This document shows positions 9,433 through 21,500 of a stretch of 64,000 bases of DNA, piece after piece. Made by a program: the position numbers and the translations under genes. Source of the stretch: Bacteroidota bacterium (GTDB taxonomy: Bacteria > Bacteroidota > Bacteroidia > B-17B0 > Aurantibacillaceae); the NCBI GenBank assembly GCA_021323535.1, contig JAJONO010000003.1, positions 1 through 64,000 on the forward strand. The letters are read 5' to 3'. The notes beneath the pieces are model-generated. The model was not told where the DNA came from. It saw only the letters and a program-made list of their open reading frames with translations, and did no database searches. Every line of letters starts with the position of its first letter. The first letter of the stretch is position 1.

Positions 9433-12192
9433 ATGAAAAAAATTCTATTATTGGCGGCTACTGTTTTAATGACAGGAACTGCATTAAAGGCGCAGGTAAC
9501 GGTTACTGGTGGAGCAACTGCAAGTTATACTTCATTGGGTGCTGCTTTTGCCGCAATCAATGTGGGCACGCATACGGGTGCAATTACGGTTGATATATCA
9601 GCCAGTATTACAGAAACGGCAAGTGCTATTTTAAATTCAAGCGGAGAAGGCGGTTCAAGCTATACTTCGGTATTAATATTTCCGTCTGTAGACGGAGTTG
9701 TGATTAATGGACCATCCACCGCTGCTTCGGGTCGCGGTGTAATTGAGTTGAACGGTGCAGATAACGTGACAGTTGATGGAGACAACCCGAATACTCCTGG
9801 GATTAATAAGAACCTTACGATTGTAAACAATAATCCTAATACGACTACCTATGCGTCTGTTATTCGTGTAGCAACGCATACAGTAACTCCTCAGTATAAT
9901 AACGCTGATAATATTGCAATTAAAAATCTGATTCTAAATGGAAATGCGACAGGCAGGAATGTATCAGGAACTACCAGCACAACAGGTTCAGAGAATACAA
10001 CCTTTGGTGTTGTTGTAGGTCCGAATGGTGGTTCCTCTGTTTCTGCGCTTACCTCAGTTACAGGCGTAATGAATACAACAACAACTGCAAATGCTTTTTC
10101 AGTAGATAATTGTTCTATTAACTCAGTAGCTAGAGGAATTGTTTTTAACGGCAATACTTCAGCCTCATCTAGCGGCGTAGCTTTTACAAACAACGTTATC
10201 GGAAGCGCGGGAACATTAACAGGAAACCCTCCTTATAACAGTCCAGCTACAACGGTGTATTCTAAAGCAATATTTATTCAGGGGGTTAGTTCTGCTGTTA
10301 TTACAGGTAACATCATTCAGAATATTCTTTCATATGTTGGAACAACTTTTAGTGGAATTGAACTTAATACCGCTATTGGCGCGGGAAATGTCACAATATC
10401 TTCAAATACTATTACAGGCGTTGTAAATAACGGGTCTGGCGCGGTAAATGCAGTGTCGCTTCTTGCTTCAACAGGTGCTTACATGATAACTTCAAATATT
10501 ATTAATAATATACAAAGTTCAACATCAAGTGTAATGGGTGTTAATATTAGCTCTGGAGCAACTGCGGGATTAATTGAAAATAATAAGATATCTTATGTGT
10601 ATGCAAGAAGTACATCAGGATTTGCTGCCCGTGGAATTTTACTTGGCGGTGGAAATGCAATTACTGTAAGAAATAATTTTATCTGGGACCTGAACGCTGT
10701 TTCTAATAATAACACTACAGGCACAACTTTTGGTGTTAGAGGCATCAGTATCACTTCCGGAACGAATCACTTTATCCATCATAATACTATATCATTAAGT
10801 GGGCCAATGCTTTCAGGCGGTTCATCGCCTGATATTACAACTTGTCTTTCAATAGCCGGCACCGGACAAACCGGTATTGATGTAAGGAATAATCTTTTTT
10901 CAAATACAATGAGCGGTGGAAATTCCGGAGCTATCCATACCATCATTCAGTTACCAACAGGTGGTACCAGTGCAATGAACTTAAGTATTAATAATAACGC
11001 TTATTTTGGTTCATCAACGGTGAATGTTGGTTTAACTACAAACCCTACAGCATACTCAATTTCAAATTTTAACTCAGGCGCAACTACTCCGGCAACAAAC
11101 TGGAGAGCTTATACGAGCACATTGGGTAACACAAACAATGATAATGCTTCATTCGCACTTACTACAGCGGCACCTTTTATATCAGCATCAAATCTTCATA
11201 TTAATAATGCCTTGCCTGTATTTCTTGAATCAGCAGGGGCTACAATCGGTGTTACTTCGGATATTGACGGTGATGTTAGACCAGGACCGGTTGGTTCTGT
11301 AAACGGTGGAGGAACAGCCCCTGATATAGGAGCAGATGAGTTTGATGGTATTCCATTAGTAGCTAATGATATTGCTGCGACTGCATTTGTTTCTCCTACA
11401 AATGGAGGCGGAGTAGGACAAAGTATGAACTTTTCCCCACAAGCTTCATTTTCAAATTTAGGTTCCTCAGGTCAGACAAACTTTAATGTTATCTATAGAA
11501 TCATCAACTCTTCAAACGCGGTTGTTTACACACAAACCAACGTTGTAGCTTCATTAAACTCTCTGGCGACAACAACTGTTACATTCCCTGTAACTAGTCT
11601 GGCTACAGCCGGGACCTATACGATCCGCGCTATTGCTAGTCTTGCAGGAGATATGGCTACAGTTAATGACTCTATCAGTGGAACAATGTCCATACTCGCT
11701 CCATTGTGTGGTACTTATAATATCGGTGCTGCACAGGCGTTTCCATTTAATACGTTAACAAACGCTATTACACGTTTAAATCAGGTTGGTGTTTCATGTG
11801 GCGTTACATTTTTATTAGATGATGCATCTTATTCAACCTCTGAAACATTTCCATTAGTAATTAATCCTGTTCTTGGAGGAAGCTCAACAAATACAGTTTT
11901 AATCAGGCCAAATGTTGGTGTTACATCAACTGTTACCGGATCAGGTTCTTCCATCTTCAAATTATTCAATACATATTATGTAACTATTGATGGTATGAAT
12001 GCAGGTGGTAGTAGCTTAACTTTAAATAATACCAATTCGGGTGCATCTGCTGTGGTTTGGTTGGCAAGTACAGCTTCTACCGGCCCCGGCAACAACAACA
12101 TTGGAATTAATAACATTACGGCTATCGGCGGGGGAACAACCAGCTCCAGCAGTTTTGGTATTGTTGCCGGTGTTGATGGAGCTACTCCTTGA
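9433..12192 (+). CDS. Giant T9SS surface protein, N-terminal part (frameshifted gene)
   Basis: Signal peptide MKKILLLAATVLMTGTALKAQ, then an Asn/Ser/Thr-rich parallel beta-helix to about residue 600. A CARDB-like beta-sandwich follows (about 650-755, from SPTNGGGVGQ to GTMSILAP). A second beta-helix then begins (GTYNIGAAQAFPFNTL). The frame ends at 12192, directly after GVDGATP, with no sorting domain. The paralogue at 15575 continues at this point with a DNDNITIQ motif, and here that motif resumes in another frame at 12191. The two parts were therefore one gene of about 5.9 kb. ATG 9433 is chosen over in-frame TTG 9427. Without the downstream part the product would lack T9SS sorting. Confidence 0.85.
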   Translation: MKKILLLAATVLMTGTALKAQVTVTGGATASYTSLGAAFAAINVGTHTGAITVDISASITETASAILNSSGEGGSSYTSVLIFPSVDGVVINGPSTAASGRGVIELNGADNVTVDGDNPNTPGINKNLTIVNNNPNTTTYASVIRVATHTVTPQYNNADNIAIKNLILNGNATGRNVSGTTSTTGSENTTFGVVVGPNGGSSVSALTSVTGVMNTTTTANAFSVDNCSINSVARGIVFNGNTSASSSGVAFTNNVIGSAGTLTGNPPYNSPATTVYSKAIFIQGVSSAVITGNIIQNILSYVGTTFSGIELNTAIGAGNVTISSNTITGVVNNGSGAVNAVSLLASTGAYMITSNIINNIQSSTSSVMGVNISSGATAGLIENNKISYVYARSTSGFAARGILLGGGNAITVRNNFIWDLNAVSNNNTTGTTFGVRGISITSGTNHFIHHNTISLSGPMLSGGSSPDITTCLSIAGTGQTGIDVRNNLFSNTMSGGNSGAIHTIIQLPTGGTSAMNLSINNNAYFGSSTVNVGLTTNPTAYSISNFNSGATTPATNWRAYTSTLGNTNNDNASFALTTAAPFISASNLHINNALPVFLESAGATIGVTSDIDGDVRPGPVGSVNGGGTAPDIGADEFDGIPLVANDIAATAFVSPTNGGGVGQSMNFSPQASFSNLGSSGQTNFNVIYRIINSSNAVVYTQTNVVASLNSLATTTVTFPVTSLATAGTYTIRAIASLAGDMATVNDSISGTMSILAPLCGTYNIGAAQAFPFNTLTNAITRLNQVGVSCGVTFLLDDASYSTSETFPLVINPVLGGSSTNTVLIRPNVGVTSTVTGSGSSIFKLFNTYYVTIDGMNAGGSSLTLNNTNSGASAVVWLASTASTGPGNNNIGINNITAIGGGTTSSSSFGIVAGVDGATP

Positions 12193-15100
12193 CAACGATA
12201 ACATAACTATTCAGGGAAATGCAATCCTGAAATCCTATTATGGAATTTACGCAAATGGAACAGCCTCCGTAGCCGCAGGTGCATTGGATAACCTTTCTAT
12301 TACAAGCAATACTGTCGGTCCTGTTACAGCCGGTGCCAGCAACCTTGCAGGTACAGGTATTTATGTTCAGAATGCTCCCGGAGTAACAGTGAACAACAAC
12401 CTGGTAAGAAACATTTTTACTTCTTCTGCAGATATATCAGGTATTTACCTGAGCTCAGGAATCAATGTTGCGACAGTATCGCAAAACACTGTGAACAATA
12501 TTGTTTCATCTGCGAGTTCATCGAGTCTCAGTGCTATTTCCGGTATTCACAGTGGCACCAATGTTATTAATGTAACCATTTCAAAAAATACAGTAACATC
12601 GGTTTACAACACGAATTCCGGAGGTTATGGGGCGCGTGGAATTAACATGGGCTCGGGGATTGCAGCCAGCAACAACTCTATTCAGAATAACATGGTATCT
12701 GATGTATACGCTTACGGCGATGTTGGACCAAGATACTGGCCTATTGGAATTGCATTAGAGGGCCCTATGGGTGGAGTGAACGTTGAGTTTAACACGGTTA
12801 ATCTTTACGGTCCTCATACCGGTTACGCATCAACGAGCACATCGTTGAGCTCAAGCGCATTTTATCAAAACTCATCAGGCGGAAACATTGTTCTGAGAAA
12901 CAATATTTTTTCCAACTCTTATGATTTCTCAAACAAAACCAATGATGTTCCTTATGCCATCACTTCAACAATCACAACAACTTATTTTTCTACGATCAAC
13001 TATAACGATTACTATGTAACTGCATCCGGGACCAGTAATCCTGCATTAGGCTATGCGGCTGGAGCGGTTCAGTTAACTCTTCCTGCTATCCAAACCAGTT
13101 TTGGGCAGTATGTTAACTCAATGACAGTAGCTCCCGTTTACGTTGCAGCTAACGACCTGCACCTTGTACCTGCAAGTAACGTTGCATTAGACAACTTCGG
13201 AACTCCTGTAGCCGGAATTACAACAGATATCGATAACCAGACACGTAACGTAACAACTCCTGATATGGGGGCTGATGAATTTACTTCTCCGGTTTGTACA
13301 GCTGCCGACGGAGGAACGATCACTACAACTTCTTATGCGGCCTGTGCAGGACAAACCCTTGCGATTACTTCAGGTGGTGTTAGTACAGGTATTAATACCG
13401 TTTACCAGTGGAAAATTTCGACGACTCCTGGTGGTCCATACTCTAATGTGTCTGGTGGTGCAGGCGCTACAACAGACTCTTATACAACAGGTGTTCTTCC
13501 TTTTGGGATTTACTATTTTGTTCTCGAAACACAATGTACCAGTTCTTCTTTAACGGATATTTCAAATGAAGCAACCGTTACAATTAACCAGGTACCTACA
13601 GCTTCGATTACAAGCAATGCACCAATTTGTTCGGGTACAAACCTGAATTTAATGGGTGGTAGTGATATTGGAACTAATTTCTCATGGACAGGTCCTGCCG
13701 GTTTTGTATCTGCCAGTCAGAATCCGGTGATCACAAATGCTCCGAATAACGCTGGCGGAACTTATAATTTAATTGTTTCAACAGCCAATTGTACTGCTGC
13801 TGTGGTTAGCGCATCTATTGCGGTGAACATAACACCCGGAGCTCTTACAATTACACCTTCGTCAGCCGCGATATGTTCGGGAGATTCTCAGACATTAACC
13901 GTTACTGGTGGTGTTGTTCCAAATGCGACATTAAACTTTGGTACCGGAATAAATCAGAACTCATCAACCTCTTATCCTGCTCCGTTTACAGCTTATTATG
14001 GAGGACAAAGAATGCAGATGTTGATTCTAGCCAGCGAAATGACCGCTGCTGGTTTCAGCGCTAACTCTTCAATTAACAGCATAGAGTTCCCGGTTGTTTC
14101 TTTAGGGGCTAACTGGGGTACATCAATTACCAGTAACCAGAACTTCCAGGTAAATATCGGAACAACGGCTTTAACTACATTAACTTCTTTTCAGACTGGT
14201 TTAATAAATGTGGTGGCTCCTCAGAACTTTACACCAACTGTTGGTTTCAATATGTTAACTTTTTCATCGCCTTTCATTTGGGATGGAGTAAGCAACGTGA
14301 TATTAGAAACTACATTCTCCAATAACTTCTCGGGCGTAGGAGCTGATGCGGTTTTCAGTTACACTACAGGAACAGGATTCAGTGCTACTATTGTTCACCG
14401 TGCAGATAGTCAAACTGCGGCTACAATTGCTGCAGCTACTACAGTGGATGTAACAACATCGTCACGTCCTGATTTTAAACTTAACAGTACTGGTTTTGGT
14501 TCTTATACATGGAGCCCTCCAACCGGACTTTCAACAACTACAGGAGCAACTGTAATTGCTACACCTTCGTCTTCACAAACTTACACGGTTGATGTTATGA
14601 ATGGTACATGTTCTTCAAGCACAAACGTGGCGGTGAATGTTACAGCTACACCTACAGTTAATATAGCTTCTACCAATACTTCGGTTTGTGCTGGTAACTC
14701 AGCAACATTTACTGCGAGTGGTGCAACTACTTATAGCTGGAATAGCGGTGCAACAACAAATACAATTGTTGATTCTCCTGCAACAAGTACAACCTACACA
14801 GTAACCGGATTTAACGGTGCTTGTACAGGCATTGCAACAGCTTCAATTACAGTTAACACCTTACCTTCTGTTACCTTAACAGCATCTAATCCAACAGTAT
14901 GTGCCAGCGGCCCTTCTGTTGCATTAACAGGATCGCCTGTGGGTGGCGCTTATTCAGGGTCTAACGTAAGCGGACCAATGTTTACGCCTCCTTCAACGGC
15001 AGGTACATTTGTAGCTACATATTCTTATACCGACGGAGTAACCGGTTGTGCGAACACCGCAACAACTTCTATTGATGTGAGTATCTGTATTGGCATCGAA

Positions 15101-15349
15101 AACATAGGAAAAGAACTTAATGGTTTACAGGTTTATCCTAATCCTAATGCCGGAGAATTTGTTGTTGAATTGGGCAACGGACTCGAAAAAACGGTTGAAG
15201 TATGTGATGTAACGGGAAGAGTTATTCTTTCATCGGTTTCGGATAACGATAAAGTTGAAATGAATATAAGTTCACTCGCAAACGGAGTATACTTTGTTAA
15301 AATTCAAAGCAATAATAAAGTAGAAATCATTAAAATAGTGAAACAATAA
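12191..15349 (+). CDS. Giant T9SS surface protein, C-terminal part (frameshifted gene)
   Basis: Homology to the paralogue at 15575 begins at 12191 with DNDNITIQGNAI and runs to the end. The part holds the rest of a beta-helix (SYYGIYANGTASV ...), Ig-like repeats with paired cysteines and an inserted beta-rich module (NFGTGINQNSSTSYPAPF to about RPDFKL). More Ig-like repeats and a type A sorting domain (QVYPNPNAGEF ... IKIVKQ) follow. No start codon or signal peptide belongs to it. The frame is open upstream to a GTG at 12041, but those first 50 residues are out-of-frame sequence of the 9433 gene. It is either the second half of a pseudogene, the result of a base-calling error, or reached by ribosomal frameshifting. 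The first two are much more likely. Confidence 0.8.
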   Translation, partial: DNDNITIQGNAILKSYYGIYANGTASVAAGALDNLSITSNTVGPVTAGASNLAGTGIYVQNAPGVTVNNNLVRNIFTSSADISGIYLSSGINVATVSQNTVNNIVSSASSSSLSAISGIHSGTNVINVTISKNTVTSVYNTNSGGYGARGINMGSGIAASNNSIQNNMVSDVYAYGDVGPRYWPIGIALEGPMGGVNVEFNTVNLYGPHTGYASTSTSLSSSAFYQNSSGGNIVLRNNIFSNSYDFSNKTNDVPYAITSTITTTYFSTINYNDYYVTASGTSNPALGYAAGAVQLTLPAIQTSFGQYVNSMTVAPVYVAANDLHLVPASNVALDNFGTPVAGITTDIDNQTRNVTTPDMGADEFTSPVCTAADGGTITTTSYAACAGQTLAITSGGVSTGINTVYQWKISTTPGGPYSNVSGGAGATTDSYTTGVLPFGIYYFVLETQCTSSSLTDISNEATVTINQVPTASITSNAPICSGTNLNLMGGSDIGTNFSWTGPAGFVSASQNPVITNAPNNAGGTYNLIVSTANCTAAVVSASIAVNITPGALTITPSSAAICSGDSQTLTVTGGVVPNATLNFGTGINQNSSTSYPAPFTAYYGGQRMQMLILASEMTAAGFSANSSINSIEFPVVSLGANWGTSITSNQNFQVNIGTTALTTLTSFQTGLINVVAPQNFTPTVGFNMLTFSSPFIWDGVSNVILETTFSNNFSGVGADAVFSYTTGTGFSATIVHRADSQTAATIAAATTVDVTTSSRPDFKLNSTGFGSYTWSPPTGLSTTTGATVIATPSSSQTYTVDVMNGTCSSSTNVAVNVTATPTVNIASTNTSVCAGNSATFTASGATTYSWNSGATTNTIVDSPATSTTYTVTGFNGACTGIATASITVNTLPSVTLTASNPTVCASGPSVALTGSPVGGAYSGSNVSGPMFTPPSTAGTFVATYSYTDGVTGCANTATTSIDVSICIGIENIGKELNGLQVYPNPNAGEFVVELGNGLEKTVEVCDVTGRVILSSVSDNDKVEMNISSLANGVYFVKIQSNNKVEIIKIVKQ

Positions 15350-15370
15350 TAATTTTAGTTTCTTATTTAA

Positions 15371-15399
15371 AAGCCCCGTCGAAAACGGGGCTTTTTTTT
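15371..15399 (+). terminator. Rho-independent terminator after the second giant gene
   Basis: Perfect stem AAGCCCCGT (15371-15379) / ACGGGGCTT (15385-15393), 5-base loop, followed by eight or so T. Confidence 0.92.
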
Positions 15400-15539
15400 G
15401 TTAAAAACTAAGGGTTTTTACTAGTCAAAATAGGGGTTTTCCCTTAGAAGAAACAGATTTAACGGAATATATATTTGATACTTGTTGTTAAAATCGGTAA
15501 TGTTGGTCGAATGTTCAGAATGTTACCTAAACAATTTAG

Positions 15540-15547
15540 TAATTTTG
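15540..15547 (+). promoter_or_regulatory. Probable -7 box of the third giant T9SS gene
   Basis: TAATTTTG fits TAnnTTTG and lies 27 bases before the ATG at 15575. I see no convincing TTG -33 element at the usual distance, so this is a weaker call. Confidence 0.4.
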
Positions 15548-15574
15548 AAGAAATAATTTTTTAAACTTTTGGAA

Positions 15575-18500
15575 ATGAAGAAAATTTATTATGTGCTTAC
15601 CTTTTTTGCCCTTACTTTACTTGTAAATACGGCGAAATCACAGTTGTCGGGAACCTATTCCGTACCTGCCAGCTACGCTACCATTGATGCTGCAATTACT
15701 GCATTAAACACGCAGGGTGTAAGCGGGCCGGTGACTATTTTAGTAAATGCGGGTCACACAGAAACTGCACCGGTTGGTGGATTTTCAATGACAGCTACCG
15801 GTACAGGAGCCAATCCTATTATTTTTCAGAAAAACGGGGCAGGAGCCAATCCTTTAATAACAGCGTATACAGGAACTGCCTTACCTAATACAACTACTAC
15901 CCAGGATGGCGTTTGGCGCTTAATAGGGTCGGATTATATTACCATTAATGGAATTGATATCGTTGATCCAAATACTTCCGGCAACGCCATGATGGAATTC
16001 GGATATGGTTTGTTTAAGGCGAGTACGAGTAACGGTTGCCAGAATAATACCATAGCCAATTGTGTGATTACACTCAATAAAAATAACAATACAGCCGGGG
16101 CAGGAGTTGCTGTGGAGGGTAGCAGAGGTATTGAGATAATGAACACTTTAAGCAACGCTCATACTGCTGGGCTGACAATTGTAGCTGCTTCAGGGGCCAA
16201 CTCCAATAATAAAATCTATTCTAACACTATTCAGAATTGTAATTATGGTATTGCGCTTATCGGATTCGCTGCAACAACGCCGTTTACGTTTGCCGATACT
16301 GGAAATGATATTGGAGGTAGTTCTGTTTCTACAGGAAATACAATTATTAATTTCGGAGGCGGGCCTACTACAGGTATTGCTTCGGCCGGTGTAAGAACTC
16401 TGGCGCAGTACAATATCAACGTGGCTTATAATTATGTAAACAATAATAATGGCTCGGGGGCCCCTAATGTATCAACATTACGTGGAATTTACCTTAACAC
16501 CGCTGTCAGCGCTAACTCGTCTATCACTAACAATACCGTGACAATGAATTCAGGCGCCAACACCTCTGCGGTTTCTGCGATTGAAAACGTTGCCGGATCC
16601 ACTGCCGCCAGTAACTCTGTTGTTATTTCCAATAACCTTATTGCTAACGGAACAAGTTCTACAACGTCCGGAGCCTTTAATGGAATTTATAACACAGCTT
16701 CTTCTGCTACCCTCATCATGTCGAATAATACCTTTACCAATAACAGCAGTAATGCTACCACAGGTATTTCGTATCTTCTCCGTACCTCAGGGGCTGTAGC
16801 ATCGCTAATAGATATAAGTAATAATAATTTCAGTCATTCCCTCACGGGTCCATTGCTTACTTCGGCGGATATTCAATGTATTTATACATCAGGAACTGGC
16901 ACAACCACCAATGTCTTTATCACAAACAATAATTTCATTTCTTTTAATCATGGAATTACCGGAACCGGTGATGTGTATTGTGTTCGATGTGAAAAGGATG
17001 CTGTGAATATGAGCATTACCGGTAATATGATGAATAACTTAATCCTGAACCATACAGGAGGAGAGTATTTCATTTATAATAGTCTTGCCGGAGTTTCGGG
17101 CTCTTTAACCATTGCAAATAACTCTATCAATAACATTACAAGAACCGGCGCTTCTACCGGATCGTTTTACGGGTATTACAACTCAGCTGGGAGCATTGGA
17201 ACTTCGATGCAGTTCATATATAACAATCTTCTTTCTAATATTTCGTCTACCGTTTCAGGAGCGGGAAGCTTTCATGGAGTTTACAATTCAAGCGGTGGAA
17301 ACTGGCCTTACCCGTTAAAAGCTATTTACAACAATACAGTCACCAACGTGAATTATAATGGCACAGGTACGGGTTACGGTCTTTACGCCACAAGTCTTGG
17401 TGATGCAGGTGGAGCTTCAGGTTCATCGGTGTATAATAATACTGTAAACAACTTAACGTATGGTGACCTTATGTATGGAATGTACATTGCCGCACCAACA
17501 TCAACAAACAACAGTACCAACATTTATTCCAATTCAATTAATAATATCACCACAACAGGTTCATCTACTGTATTCGGAACTTATTTAGGAAGCGGTGGTT
17601 CTGGTATAAACTATTATAAAAATAAAATCAGCGATATTACTTCAAACGGTACAACAGGAATGGTTCATGGTATTTACGGACCTGCAACCACAACAACTAA
17701 TATTTACAACAATCTGGTAGGTAATTTATATGCTCCAAACGCAACCGGATATACAAGGGTGAACGGAATATATATCAATACGGGAACTGTTGTAAATGTA
17801 TATTATAACACAGTATATCTTAATGCAACAAGTACAGGAGCCGATTTTCATACCAATGCCGTGTATTCAAGTACACTAACCAATTTAACTCTCCGTAATA
17901 ATATTTTTGTGAATCTTTCAACTCCAACCGGAACAGGATTAGCAGTTGCATACAGAAGACAGAATATTCAGATAGGGAATTACAATCTGGCATCTAATGA
18001 TAATTTATTTTATGCAGGAACGCCGGGAGCATCTAATCTTATTTTTACTGACGGAACAAACAACTATCAATCCTTATCAACTTACATCAGTGCATTTGCT
18101 CCCGCGGATGCTTCTTCAATTACAGAAAATCCTACTTTCGTTTCTACGGTGGGTTCAAATGCCAACTTTTTAAATATTAATGCAGTTACCCCAACTCAGA
18201 TCGAGTCATCGGGTACAGCCATTGCAGGTATCAACGATGATTATATCGGAACAGTTCGCTCGGCTACTCCGGATATCGGGGCATGGGAAGGAAACTATAC
18301 ACTCGCCCAGGATAATAATGCACCTACATTTTTACAGGATGGATTTACAACTTCGGCTTGTAATCTTACTTCACGTACTTATACAATTAACATGACGGAT
18401 GTAAGCGGTGTTGCAAGTGGCTCACTTTCGCCGCAATTGTATTACAGCGTAAATGGTGGTCCTTATACGAGCGTATCGGGTACTTTAACTTCTGGTGCTT

Positions 18501-21500
18501 CTATCAATGGTGTGTGGACATTTAACTTAACCTATGCCGGAAATGCATTGGATGTTATTTCTTACTATGTGGTCGCTCAGGATATTGCACCAACTCCGAA
18601 TATTGGCGCGCTTCCTGGAGGTGGTTTTACGGCAGTGGATGTTAACAACGTTACAACTCCGCCAACAACTCCGTTTACCTATACGCTCAACGCCACGCTT
18701 AACGGGACATACACTGTTGGTGCGGCTGGTAACTTTACAACTTTAACACAAGCTGCTAACGTTTATAATCCTGCCTGTTTAACGGGTCCTGTGACTTACG
18801 TTTTAACTGATCCGTCTTATTCTACCAATGAAAATTTCCCGATCGTGTTTTTAAATAATACAGATGCAAGCGCAACAAATTCTTTATTGATCGTTCCTGC
18901 AACCGGAAATTCAGCGACAGTTACAACAGGATCGACATTTACGAATACCACAATGAAATTCTTAAACGCACGATTCATTACCGTAGATGGTTTAAATACA
19001 GGAGGAAGCGCTTTAACGATTGCTAATACCTGGACAACTACCAACTCAGCAGCGATTTGGTTAGCAAGTACGCCAACAACAGGTCCAGGGAATAATACTC
19101 TTGAATTTAAGCGTCTATCAATTGTAGGACCTTCAACAACCTCAACTGCAAGATATGGTATTCTTGCTTCTGCCGAATCAGGTAATCCTGTAACAACTAC
19201 GGGGCCCGACAACGATAATATTACTATTCAAAGTAATACAATCACTTCAACTTATTATGGTATTTACGCAACCGGTACTGCCACAATAAACGTAGGTGGA
19301 TCGAATAACTGGATTATTGATAATAATAATATCGGAACCGCAACATCCAATATTGGTTTCCGTGGAATTTTCGCAACTAATGCTCCTTCTATAACAATTA
19401 CTAATAACACTATTCAGAACCTTACACCTGGAGCTTCGGGAATGAGTGGGATTTTCCTGAGTTCAGGTCTTAATAATGCAGCGGTTTCTCAAAATACAAT
19501 TTCGAATATTACATGTACCGCTATAGCTTCAGGAGCTACTGGTGCTGCAACCGGAATTAATATCGGAACGAATGTAATGAACTCGGTCATCGAGAAAAAC
19601 GTGATTTTAAATGTTACTAATACGCATACAGCAGGATACTCTGGTCGTGGAATTACCATTAATACCAGCGCAAACAGTAATACAAGTGTTCGTAATAATA
19701 TGATATCCGGTATTTCCGGAACCGGTGATAACACTGTAGGTACTGTGTGGCCTTTGGGAATTACTTTGGAAGGCTCTTCAGGCGGTGTAAACATTGAAAA
19801 CAATAGCGTTAATCTCTCTGCATCAATTGCCGGTTTACCAACTGCTTCAGCCTCTGCAGCCATGTACATTGCAACTACAGGAACCAACAATGTTATCAGA
19901 AATAATATTTTCTGTAATACATATGATAATACAAATTCTGCAACCGACGTGGCGTTTGGAGTTTATTCTTCAGCTGCAACGGGAACAAATATATCCATCA
20001 TGAACTACAACGATTATTATGTTGGTGGAACAGGAAATATTCCGGTAATGGGTTATGTTGCATCAACACAGCAATTGAGTTTACCTGCTATGCAGGCGAG
20101 CTTTGGTGGAAACTTAAACTCACAGAATGTGCTTCCGGTGTTTGTATCTCCGACTGATCTTCATCTCCAGTCAGTATTTGCTAACGGACTGATTGATAAT
20201 ACCGGTACCCCGGTAGCGGGAATTACAGTGGATATCGATAATCAGATCCGTAATGTAACTACTCCTGATATTGGCGCTGATGAATTCAGTACGCCATCAT
20301 GTACAGCAGCTGTTGGAGGAACAATTACATCAGCTTCAGTTAATCTTTGTAACGGACAATCAACCTCAATTACTTCCAACAGTACGAGCGTGGGTTCAAC
20401 CAGCACTTATCAATGGATGTCATCAACAACTCCAGGTGGTCCTTATACAAATGTTAGCGGTGGAACAGGTGCCAACTCAACATCGTACAACTCCGCGGCG
20501 CTTTCAACAGGAACATTGTATTTTGTTTTAGAGGTTGGATGCGGTGCTGCGTCACAGACCATGACTTCAAACGAAGCCACGGTGGTTATTAATCCTATTC
20601 CGACTGCCTCTATTGTTTCAGGTACATCGGCGTGTTTAGGGCAAACATTAGCTCTTGATGGAGGTTCAGATATTGGATCTAATTATAACTGGTCAGGTCC
20701 TAACTCTTTCACATCAGCAAGCCAGAACAATACTGTTACAAATGTTACAGCTGCTGCTGCCGGACTTTATACATTAATTGTTTCTACAGCAAATTGTACG
20801 TCTACCCCGGTTACAGCAAGCGTAACTGTAAATTCAACCAGCGTTAATATTACTGCCAGTCCGTTTGCTATATGTACTGGCGGAACTACTACATTAACCG
20901 CTGTTGGAACGGCTACGTCTTATGTATGGAGTACAAGTGCCATTACAAATTCAATAGTTGTTTCACCAGCATCTGCTACAGTTTATTCAGTTACCGGCAC
21001 GGGAACAACCGGTTGTACCGCAGGCGCATCCTATTCGCTTTCAATCACCAGTCCGACAATCAATGCAGTAGGAGCCTCAGTGTGTTCGCCGGGAACAACC
21101 ACTATTTCGGTAAATGCTTTTGCAAATAATGTAAACTGGTATGCAACCCCTACTTCAACCACTACTATTGCAACAGGAACCGCATATGTGCCTCCAACTG
21201 CAGTAAATACAGTGACTTATTATGCCGAAGCCTACAGTACTCCTTCAAACAGTTTATTCGTTTCTTCTGCGGCAGGGAATAGTTCTGCAGGGAATATGTT
21301 TGATATTGTTGCACTCGATAATATTGAGATCAACGGATTTGATGTTCATGTCGGAACGGCTACATATACACTCCAGGTGTGGTACAGGCCAGGATCCTAT
21401 GCAACCTTTACAAACAGTACAGCTGGTTGGACGATGGCTGGAACAACTACAATTACAGGTATGGGAAGTGGAAACATTACACCTGTTCCTATGACAATTT

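Noticed and set aside
19489-19890. Minus-strand 133-codon frame opposite the third giant T9SS gene
   Set aside because: Antisense of low-complexity Ser/Thr/Asn codons produces long false frames; no domain pattern.
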